Of a stretch of DNA of 27,157 nucleotides, positions 7,481 through 14,900 are shown one piece after another. Under the pieces are notes generated by a model, which had not been told where the DNA came from, searched no databases, and saw nothing but the letters and a program-made list of their open reading frames with translations. This DNA comes from GBS-DC sp964451985 (GTDB taxonomy: Bacteria > Armatimonadota > Fimbriimonadia > Fimbriimonadales > GBS-DC), in NCBI GenBank assembly GCA_964451985.1, contig CAYVKB010000033.1, forward strand, positions 1 to 27,157. The letters run 5' to 3'. Position 1 is the first letter of the stretch; each line of letters opens with the position of its first letter. A program made the position numbers and the translations under genes.

Positions 7481-8593
7481 CTACAACGCCCTACCTTCCA
7501 TCATCGCCAGAAACTCATTGAAAAACGGGCGGCTGTCCCAGGGTCCGGGCGCAGCTTCGGGGTGATACTGCAGGGTGATTACTTTCAAATCGCGATGGCG
7601 CACACCCTCCACCGTGTGGTCGTTCAAGTTGATGTGCGTTAGCTCCAGCCCGGTACCCTCTAAACTCTCCAAGTCCACTGCGTAGCCGTGATTTTGGGAA
7701 GTGATGTCCACGCGCCCCGTAAGCAGGTTTTTCACTGGGTGGTTGCCTCCGCGATGTCCGAACTTGAGCTTGTAGGTGCGCGCGCCCAACGCCAAGCACA
7801 CCAGCTGATTGCCCAGACAGATGCCCGCTACAGGAACCTTGCCCAGCAGTTGGCGCACGGTGTCTACCACAGGCTGCAAGCGTGCGGGGTCACCGGGACC
7901 GGGCGATAGCATCACGCCGTCGGGCTGATAGGCGAGGATTTCATCGGCGGACGTCGTGGCGGGCAGGACGATAGAACGCATGCCCAAGCTTGCCAATCGG
8001 CGCGGGATGTTCCATTTCACGCCGCAGTCGAGTATCACCACGCGCTTGCGGTACCCGTCGTCTGGCGCGTCGAGGGGTTCCAGGCCGTTGCGTCCCCACT
8101 TGTAGGGCTGCGAGGTGGTGACCCGATACACGAAATCTTCCTCATCGTAGCGCGGGGCAGTTTGCAGGCGATACAGCGCCTCTTCAGGTGTCTCATCAGT
8201 GGTAATCGTTGCCATCATCACGCCGTGATAGCGCACGCGCAGTGTCACGGCGCGCGTATCCACACCGCTGATTGCCACCACGCCTCGCGCAGCTAAGTAG
8301 TCGTGAATTGCTTGGCGCGCGCGCCAGTTGGAGGGAGTATCGCACGCCTCGCGCACTACGAAGCCCGCCGCCTGCGCCTGACGCGATTCGTCGTCCTCAC
8401 TGTTCACCCCATAGTTGCCAATCAGCGGGTAGGTCATCAGCACGATTTGACCGGCGAACGATGGGTCGGTCAGAATCTCCTGATAGCCCGTCATGCTGGT
8501 AGTGAACACCAGCTCACCTGTCGTGCGACCCGTTGCGCCCAGCGACTCGCCCTCAAACACGCTGCCGTCTTCCAGCACCAGATGCGCTTTCAT
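7481..8593 (-). CDS. carA: Carbamoyl-phosphate synthase small (glutaminase) subunit
   Basis: CarA hydrolyses glutamine and passes ammonia to CarB to make carbamoyl phosphate for pyrimidine and arginine synthesis. The 370-aa product has the N-terminal CarA domain (LEDGSVFEGESLGA, FTTSMTGYQEILTDPS, YGVNSEDDES) and a class I glutamine amidotransferase domain with nucleophile C259 in GICLGNQ and the His/Glu pair H344/E346 in QYHPEAAPGP. The residue after LG in the nucleophile motif is Asn, where many CarA proteins have His; this position is not catalytic. Length is normal. The ATG at 8593 lies 10 nt after a TATACT box, with no Shine-Dalgarno sequence. carB is not adjacent on this side, since the gene is followed only by convergent pepF. 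Confidence 0.95.
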   Translation of the reverse strand: MKAHLVLEDGSVFEGESLGATGRTTGELVFTTSMTGYQEILTDPSFAGQIVLMTYPLIGNYGVNSEDDESRQAQAAGFVVREACDTPSNWRARQAIHDYLAARGVVAISGVDTRAVTLRVRYHGVMMATITTDETPEEALYRLQTAPRYDEEDFVYRVTTSQPYKWGRNGLEPLDAPDDGYRKRVVILDCGVKWNIPRRLASLGMRSIVLPATTSADEILAYQPDGVMLSPGPGDPARLQPVVDTVRQLLGKVPVAGICLGNQLVCLALGARTYKLKFGHRGGNHPVKNLLTGRVDITSQNHGYAVDLESLEGTGLELTHINLNDHTVEGVRHRDLKVITLQYHPEAAPGPWDSRPFFNEFLAMMEGRAL

Positions 8594-8603
8594 TCGGCAA
8601 GAT

Positions 8604-8611
8604 AGTATACC
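8604..8611 (-). promoter_or_regulatory. carA -10 box (GGTATACT)
   Basis: Read on the minus strand, GGTATACT ends exactly 10 nt before the carA ATG. The predicted transcript begins about 4 nt before the start codon. No -35 match is visible at 16-18 nt. Confidence 0.65.
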
Positions 8612-8660
8612 TTGCAGGAGCAGAGGGAAACCGAATGCACGGTGTTGGACTCAGTTGTCG

Positions 8661-8683
8661 CACCCTTATCCGGGCTAAGGGTG
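8661..8683. repeat. Isolated hairpin upstream of carA
   Basis: CACCCTTA (8661-8668) and TAAGGGTG (8676-8683) form a perfect 8-bp stem with a 7-nt loop. It lies outside any gene, upstream of the carA promoter, and has no T-run. It may be a remnant of a dispersed palindromic repeat. The surrounding 8612-8761 shows no gene. Confidence 0.5.
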
Positions 8684-8761
8684 AGGGTATCAAGGCGCAC
8701 GCATGAATCATTCCATTCAGAGGCTGTTTAGAGATACGAGGCGACGGACTCGACTGTAAAT

Positions 8762-9095
8762 TCGCCCTGTAAAGCACCCCTTTGGAGGGCGAGGTTCGTT
8801 GTGCGTAAGTGCAGGAAAGAGCTGCGTGAAGAAGTCGCCCTGTAAAGCACCCCTTTGGAGGGCGAGGTTCGTTGTGCGTAAGTGCAGGAAAGAGCTGCGT
8901 GAAGAAGTCGCCCTGTAAAGCACCCCTTTGGAGGGCGAGGNNNNNNNNNNNNNNNNNNNNNNNNNNNNNNNNNNNNNNNNNNNNNNNNNNNNNNNNNNNN
9001 NNNNNNNNNNNNNNNNNNNNNNNNNNNNNNNNNNNNNNNNAGGAAAGAGCTGCGTGAAGAAGTCGCCCTGTAAAGCACCCCTTTGGAGGGCGAGG
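8762..9095. repeat. 73-bp tandem repeat array, interrupted by an assembly gap
   Basis: A unit starting TCGCCCTGTAAAGC begins at 8762, 8835 and 8908, a period of exactly 73 bp; the first two copies are identical. The third is cut by the N run at 8941, and the sequence after the gap resumes with the end of one unit (9041-9062) and the beginning of another (9063-9095). The true copy number is unknown because the assembler evidently could not resolve the array. Each unit contains a short hairpin (CGCCCT ... AGGGCG). There are no spacers between units, and the period is not a multiple of three. Confidence 0.93.
8941..9040. other. Assembly gap of 100 N
   Basis: The run is exactly 100 N, the usual placeholder for a scaffold gap of unknown size. 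It lies inside the 73-bp tandem array, which is the likely reason for the gap. Any reading frame drawn across it is meaningless. Confidence 0.97.
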
Positions 9096-9261
9096 CTCCT
9101 GCCGAGCCATCCGCCTTTAGACCTTTACTGTACGATAAAATGTAAACGATGGACGGCTCGGAGGGAGCCTCGCCCTCCAGGGGTAGGGAAGGGATGGCTC
9201 GGCAGGAGCCTCGCCCTCCAGGGGTAGGGAAGGGATGGCTCGGCAGGAGCCTCGCCCTCCA
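9085..9261. repeat. Dispersed palindromic element in inverted and 41-bp tandem direct copies
   Basis: The core GGCTCGGCAGGAGCC (a GGCTC/GAGCC hairpin) followed by TCGCCCTCC occurs in direct orientation at 9193-9220 and 9234-9260 and as a variant at about 9155-9178, with a period of 41 bp. A 28-bp exact reverse-complement copy lies at 9085-9112. The inverted pair around 9085-9178 flanks about 40 bp that include TTTAC ... GTAAA arms, giving a MITE-like or REP-like fold. Similar GC-rich palindromes are scattered between genes in several bacterial phyla. The leftmost inverted copy merges with the end of the 73-bp array, so the array may have grown from such an element. Confidence 0.8.
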
Positions 9262-9520
9262 AGAGCGTGGTTCGGTTGTCGTACCTGAACTCCGCCTACA
9301 TGCTCTGCTGTTGTGTCTGTTCAAAAGGACACATCATAGGGTTTCCAACGGAACGCTGCGGCTTGTACAGGCTGTATTGCTGAAACGCTGCCCTGAATAC
9401 AAGTGCCCGATATTCCTAAGCGGTGCAGACGGTTCTTTTGAGAAGAATAACACAGGTTTCGATTTATACCATCGCAACGATTGAGCTGCATATCCCTCAC
9501 ACCGAAGTCAGCTCCTCGAG
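9262..9520. other. Stretch without a supported gene
   Basis: About 260 bases between the repeats and the methylase pseudogene. Short open frames exist on both strands, but none has recognisable domain features, a ribosome binding site or a -10 box. It may be degraded coding sequence belonging to the same decaying region. Confidence 0.5.
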
Positions 9521-9522
9521 CA

Positions 9523-9530
9523 GGTACAAT
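9523..9530 (+). promoter_or_regulatory. -10 box (GGTACAAT) of the broken methylase gene
   Basis: GGTACAAT ends exactly 10 nt before the ATG at 9541, the same spacing as at pepF, carA and nuoM. The box is intact although the gene behind it is broken. No -35 is evident. Confidence 0.6.
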
Positions 9531-9540
9531 TCCCATCGCC

Positions 9541-10128
9541 ATGCAGCCTGCCAACACCCTCTACTATGGCGACAACCTGGGAGTCCTTCGCAAACATATC
9601 GAGGACGAGACCGTTGACCTCGTCTACCTCGATCCCCCCTTCAACAGCAACCGGGACTATAACGTGCTGTTTAAGAGCAAAGCGGCGAACCTGCGCAAGC
9701 GCAAATCAAAGCCTTCACGGATACTTGGCAGTGGAGTGAACACGCCTACTTGGAGTTCTGTGAGACCTGCGAAACGCCGCAAATGATTGCACTGGTGCAG
9801 GGGTTTGTAAACACACTGGGCAAGAACGACCTGACAGCGTATCTGGTGATGATGGCGCCGCGCCTAATAGAGTGCATCGCGTGCTGAAACCGACGGGGAG
9901 TTTGTACATGCACTGCGACCCAACGGCGAGCTACTACCTGAAGGTGATGCTGGATGTGCGCGACTTTCGATGGGTAATCGAGCGCGAGGGAGCGACGTTG
10001 GGATTGTTCATCACTTTGGAAGCTCCGACCACGCCGATGGTGCAGGAAGCGGCGCAGGCGGGCTACTATGTGTCTCCGCTGGGGAACCTTAAGCTCCCGA
10101 AGTTGCAGGTGCGCTCGGTAGCGGGTAG
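9541..10128 (+). pseudogene. Degenerate site-specific adenine DNA methyltransferase
   Basis: The N-terminus (MQPANTLYYGDNLGVL, then VDLVYLDPPFNSNRDYNVLF) carries the DPPF catalytic motif of N6-adenine methyltransferases of the N6_N4_Mtase family. The frame then breaks near 9700; homology continues in another frame (AQIKAFTDTWQW, LTAYLVMMAPRLIE) to a stop at 9885. A second shift near 9870, explained by loss of one base, brings in MHRVLKPTGSLYMHCDPTASYYLKVML. Directly after that the sequence jumps to a C-terminal block (IEREGATLGLFITLEAPT), so a large internal segment, probably including target recognition, is missing. Homology fades after about 10110; the given end is approximate. No restriction endonuclease gene is nearby. 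It is convergent with nuoM. The product cannot be functional as read. Confidence 0.85.
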
Positions 10129-10176
10129 AGCGTCGAGAAAGAGCCGTAGACGAGAAAGTAACAGAGTGAGCCACCC

Positions 10177-11712
10177 TTACTCACGCTTTGCCTGCGCTGT
10201 GTTGAGATTCTCTGCCATCTTGAATGGCTCGCTCCACTGCAGTGCGGCTCGCTCCATAATCCCCGTAAAGCTAATCGGGCGGATGCCAATCCAGAAAATC
10301 AGCGCAATCAGGGGCAGCACCAGCGCCAGTTCTGCCGGGCGTAGGTCGGGCAGCTCGCGCCAACGAACAGGTGTGGGTCCGTAAAACACACGCTGGAACA
10401 TCCATAGCATATACACCGCCGCCAGTATTGTGCCCGAAACGCCCAGCACAACCCAGCCTGCAGGATACATCCCCGCGTGCGCTGACTTGTACGCCCCCAG
10501 CAAGCATAGAAACTCGCCGATGAAGCCGTTCGTGCCGGGCAGTGCGACCGACGCCAGCATCACGATTAAAAACAGCGCAGCGAAAACGGGCATCTGCTGC
10601 TTCAGCCCGCCCAGCTCGCCGATTTGCAGCGTGCGTGTGCGTGCCTCCAGCAAGCCCAACAGCAGGAACATCGCGCCCATCGTGATGCCGTGATTAATCT
10701 GCTGCAACGCGCCGCCGATGAACCCCTCAGGCGTCAGCGAGAATAGCCCCATCACAATGAACCCCGCGTGGCTGACCACCGCGAATAGCGCAACGCGCTT
10801 GACGTCGCTCTGCATCGCCGCCACAATCGCTGCGTACACAATCGCAATCGCCGCAAGGCTTATCATAAACGGTGCGAACGCCATCGCCGCGTCGGGGAAC
10901 AGTGGAATGGCGAACCGCATCAAGCCATACGCGCCCGTCTTTAAGAACACCACCAGCAACGGCATCGGCGCTGCGCCCATCGCCTGCGGCCACCACGTGT
11001 GCAGTGGCACCAGCGGCAACTTCACCGCGAACGCCAGCACAAAGCCCCAGAACAGCCATGTCTCCATATTCGCGGGTAAACCCTGCTGCCACACGAACGC
11101 CTGCAAACGCGGCAACTCAAACGTCAGCACATTGAACGCCTTCTGATGCTCGAACGCCAGCACGATGGACGCTATGAGCATAAACAGCGAACCGAAGAAG
11201 GTGTACAGGAAAAACTTCAGCGCGGCAGCGGCGCGGTCACGACCACCCCACAAGCTAATCAGAAAGTACGACGGCACCAGCGTCAGCTCAAAGAACACAT
11301 AGAACAGAATCACATCCAGCGCCATAAACACGCCCAGCAGCGCGGTTTCCAACGCCAGCATCCAGATGAGGAACTCGCGTACGCGCTCTTGAATATTGAA
11401 CGACAGCGCGACGGCGAACACGCTCAGCAGCGCGGTCAGTCCCACCAGCCACAGGCTCACACCGTCGATACCCAGAAAGTAGCTCACGCCGTAGTCGGGC
11501 AGCCAAGCGAATCGCTCCACGAACTGATAGCCCGTGAGATTAGGGTTGAAACCGAGAAATAGCACGCCTGCCATGCCCAACGTAATCAGCGTAACCGTGA
11601 GAGCGACGGCGCGGGCGATTAAATCCTGTCCTTTGGGCACAAACAGCAGCAGGAGCGCCCCAATCAGAGGTGTCCAGAGCGTCCAGCTCAGCGCCAGCGT
11701 TGTCCAATCCAT
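10177..11712 (-). CDS. nuoM: NADH-quinone oxidoreductase subunit M
   Basis: NuoM is one of the three antiporter-like, proton-pumping membrane subunits of respiratory complex I. The 511-aa product is hydrophobic throughout, with about 14 helices. It keeps the key charged residues: E142 in FFELTLVPSYF on helix 5 and K231 in AVKLPLVPLHTWWPQA on helix 7. Length matches the family. In most genomes nuoM sits between nuoL and nuoN; here it is flanked by the methylase pseudogene downstream and the divergent rpoB upstream, and has its own -10 box 10 nt before the ATG with no Shine-Dalgarno sequence. Other Nuo subunits are presumably encoded elsewhere. A related Mrp antiporter subunit is a less likely alternative. 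Confidence 0.93.
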   Translation of the reverse strand: MDWTTLALSWTLWTPLIGALLLLFVPKGQDLIARAVALTVTLITLGMAGVLFLGFNPNLTGYQFVERFAWLPDYGVSYFLGIDGVSLWLVGLTALLSVFAVALSFNIQERVREFLIWMLALETALLGVFMALDVILFYVFFELTLVPSYFLISLWGGRDRAAAALKFFLYTFFGSLFMLIASIVLAFEHQKAFNVLTFELPRLQAFVWQQGLPANMETWLFWGFVLAFAVKLPLVPLHTWWPQAMGAAPMPLLVVFLKTGAYGLMRFAIPLFPDAAMAFAPFMISLAAIAIVYAAIVAAMQSDVKRVALFAVVSHAGFIVMGLFSLTPEGFIGGALQQINHGITMGAMFLLLGLLEARTRTLQIGELGGLKQQMPVFAALFLIVMLASVALPGTNGFIGEFLCLLGAYKSAHAGMYPAGWVVLGVSGTILAAVYMLWMFQRVFYGPTPVRWRELPDLRPAELALVLPLIALIFWIGIRPISFTGIMERAALQWSEPFKMAENLNTAQAKRE

Positions 11713-11722
11713 GACGCGGGGA

Positions 11723-11730
11723 ATTGTACC
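11723..11730 (-). promoter_or_regulatory. nuoM -10 box (GGTACAAT)
   Basis: On the minus strand GGTACAAT ends 10 nt before the nuoM start codon. The 16-18 nt upstream spacing holds no TTGACA-like sequence. The predicted leader is about 4 nt. Confidence 0.65.
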
Positions 11731-11837
11731 TCAGGGCAGTATGCTTTCCTTACGCTATCGGTGCACTGGCTAGAACAGCTGAGACCTGGCGTCGCTGGGG
11801 TTCAACATTAATTCAACCGACATCCTGGAGACCCCCC

Positions 11838-11866
11838 TTGACAAGCCTACCCACTTGGGGTATACT
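11838..11866 (+). promoter_or_regulatory. Near-consensus housekeeping promoter of rpoBC
   Basis: TTGACA (11838-11843) and TATACT (11861-11866) are separated by exactly 17 bp, with GG before the -10. Transcription should start near 11873, leaving about 32 nt of leader with a GGAGGG ribosome binding site. This is the strongest promoter-like sequence I found in the window. No ribosomal protein genes (rplJ/rplL) lie upstream. Confidence 0.88.
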
Positions 11867-11904
11867 TTTAGACTGGGCAAATTTGCGCCTGTGGAGGGTA
11901 ATTT

Positions 11905-14900
11905 ATGCGGATTGTGCGACACAGCCGAAAGCGCATTCGTGAAGTCTTGGAACCGCCGAATCTCATCGAAATCCAATACAACTCTTACCGCTGGTTTTTA
12001 GAGGAAGGACTGAAAGAACTGTTTCAAACCTTTTCACCGATTTACGATCTGACGGGCAACTACTTTATCGAATTTGGCGATTACTGCCTGGGCGAGCCGA
12101 AATACTCGGTCGACGAATGTCGCGAGCGTGAAATCACCTTCGACGCGCCTCTGCGTGTGAAGGTGCGCTTCGGTAAACGCGATGGCGAAGTGCAAGAGAG
12201 CGAGATTTATTTAGGCGATTTGCCACTGATGACCGAGGGCGGTACATTCATTGTGAATGGCCGTGAGCGCGTGATTATTAGTCAGCTAAACCGCACGCCG
12301 GGCGTCCACTTCCCCTCGCCGTTCCTGTCCAGCTCGGGGCGCGAGATGATGGCGCGCGCCTTCAGCAAGGTACTGCAGATGCAAATCATCCCCGCTGAAG
12401 GTCCTTGGCTGGACGGCGGCACCGACCCGCAAAATGTGATTCGCCTTAAGGTCCACCAGTCCAAGCAGCTGCCGATTACGCAGATTATCAAAGCGTTTGC
12501 TGCCTACGAAGAAGCCCGCGTGCCCGCCGAACTTGAATTAGCGCGCGCGATTGGCTGGCGTGTTCTGGAGACTGTTGAATACGAGGGCAAAACACTGCTG
12601 GAGCCGGGCGATCTGCTGACCTATGAATTGCTGGAGAACTTTCCACCAGGCGCACGCACTCTCCGCGTGAAGTGCGAGCCACCCTACCATCCCGAACTGG
12701 GGCTGACCAACGACGCCATCGCCTACATGTTCGGACGCCCGCGGGAACGCCGTGAAATCCTACGCGAGCTGACCCTCAACGCGCCCAAAGATAGTGAACT
12801 TATTGGAAAAACCGCTGTCGAGACGATCACCAACTCCAAAGGCAAGCCCATCATTCAAGAGGGCGAGGTCTTCGACGAGAAAACCGCCAAGCAAGTCGCC
12901 AAGCTAAAGCGAGAAGTGCGTGTGCGCTTTACGGAAGTGATCGGGGGCGATATGGACATCCCGCCACTGCTCCGAGCGACCCTCGATGCCGACCCGACCG
13001 CCGATTCGCGCGAGGCGGTGCTGGACTTCTACCGCCGCATGCGTCCGGGCGACCCCGCCGTCGAGGAGAACGTGAAAAACCTCTTCTACGGGCTGGTGTT
13101 AGACCCGCGCCGCTACGACCTGGGGCGCGTGGGACGCTACCAGATTACACGCAAGCTACGCCACGGCATCCCCGATAGCGTGCGTCGCCTGACCGTGCCC
13201 GACCTGCTGCTTGCGCTGCGCCACCTGCTGGAGATGGCGGAAGATAAGCACGACTACGAAGATACCGACCACCTCGCGAACAAGCGCGTGCGCTCGGTGG
13301 GCGAGTTGCTACAGGCGCACTTGCGTGCTGCATTCATCAAACTCGAAAAAACCGCCCGCGAGAAAATGACCGCTGCGGAAGATGTGTCGCAAATCCTGCC
13401 CAACGTCGTGCTGAGCGTCAAACCCGTTGCGGGCGCGCTGCAGTCGTTCTTCGCCACGAACCCACTGTCGACCTTTATGGATCAAACCAACCCGCTGGCG
13501 GAGCTGGCGAACAAGCGACGCCTGTCGGTGTTGGGACCCGGCGGACTGAACCGCCAGAGCATCCCCCCGCAGGTGCGCAACATCACGCCCTCGCAGTACG
13601 GGCGCATCTGCCCCATCGAGACCCCCGAAGGACAAAACATCGGTCTCGTGAACCAGATGACGCTCTACGCCTATGTAGACGACTACGGCTTCCTGCGCAC
13701 GCCGTATCGGATAGTGCGCAACGGCAAGCTGACCGACGAGGTGGTGTACCTGCCCGCCGATGAGGACGAGAGTGCATACATCGCCCCAGCCGACACCCCG
13801 CTCGATGCAAACGGCTACTTGCCCGAAACTGTACAGGTGCGCTGGCGTGACGAGTACCCCATCGTGCCGCGCGAGCAGGTACAGTATATGGACGTCGACC
13901 CCGCGCAGGTCTTCTCAGCGTCCGCCACGATGATTCCGTTCCTTGAACACGATGACGCGGGACGCGCGCTGATGGGTTCGAACATGCAGCGTCAGGGTGT
14001 ACCGCTGATAAAGCCCGAAGCGCCACTGGTGCATACGGGCATCGAGCGCGTCGCAGCCCAGTATGCCCAGAGCCTCGTTAGGGCGCGGGCGGCAGGGCGC
14101 GTCAAGTACGTCTCCGCCACCGAAATCCGCATCCAGCGCGACGACAACGGCGAGCTCGATGTCTACAAGCTGCGCCACCTCGTGCAGTCGAACAAGGGCA
14201 CATGCTTCACCTTCCTGCCGAAAGTGAAACTGGGACAGCGCGTGCGGGAGGGCGACATTATCGCCGACGGACCCTCCACCGAGAACGGCGAACTCGCGCT
14301 GGGGCGCAACATCCTTGTGGCGTTCCTGCCCGCTGGTGGCTACAACTACGAGGACGCCGTGTTCGTCTCGCAACGCTTGCTCTATGAAGACACCTACACC
14401 AGTATCCACCTGGAGAGCCACCAGACCGACGCGACGGAGACCAAGCTCGGTCCCGAAGAGATTACCGGTGACATTCCAAACGTCGGCGAAGAGGCGCGAC
14501 GCGACCTCGACGAGAACGGCATCATCCGCATCGGCGCAGAGGTCAAACCCGACGATATCCTCGTAGGCAAAATTCAGCCAAAGGGGCAGACCGAGGGCAG
14601 CACCGAACAGAAATTGGTGCGCATCATCTTTGGCGGTAAGGCGGAGGAGATGCGCGATGTGTCGCTGCGCCTGCCTCATGGCGAACGCGGCTACGTGGTG
14701 CGCGTGACGCAGTTCGCACGCTTCAAATATGAGTGTGAAACCTGTAAGAGCCTATTCTATCGGGCCAAGCTGATGGAGTCCAAGTCCTGCCCACGCTGTC
14801 ACGGTGCACTGAAGCAGTTGGAAGAAGACGAGCTGCCGCCAAGCGTAAACCACCGCGTGCGCGTGACGGTCGCTACCCGTCGCCCGCTCACTGAAGGCGA

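Noticed and set aside
8700..8761. Possible insertion-sequence end near GAGGCTGTTTAGA
   Set aside because: There is no matching inverted end, no target duplication and no transposase; the resemblance is too slight.
8762..9095. Tandem repeat array considered as a CRISPR array
   Set aside because: Units are 73 bp and directly abutting, with no variable spacers, and no cas genes are in the window.
8553..9324. Long minus-strand open frames over the repeats and the N run
   Set aside because: They pass through 100 N and repeat units in all three frames, so they reflect a stop-free repeat, not a protein.
9321..9557. 78-codon minus-strand frame beside the repeats
   Set aside because: There is no family resemblance, no promoter or ribosome binding site, and it overlaps the methylase start region.
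13915..14679. 254-codon minus-strand open frame inside rpoB
   Set aside because: It is antisense to a highly conserved gene in GC-rich codon context and has no domain or start signal.
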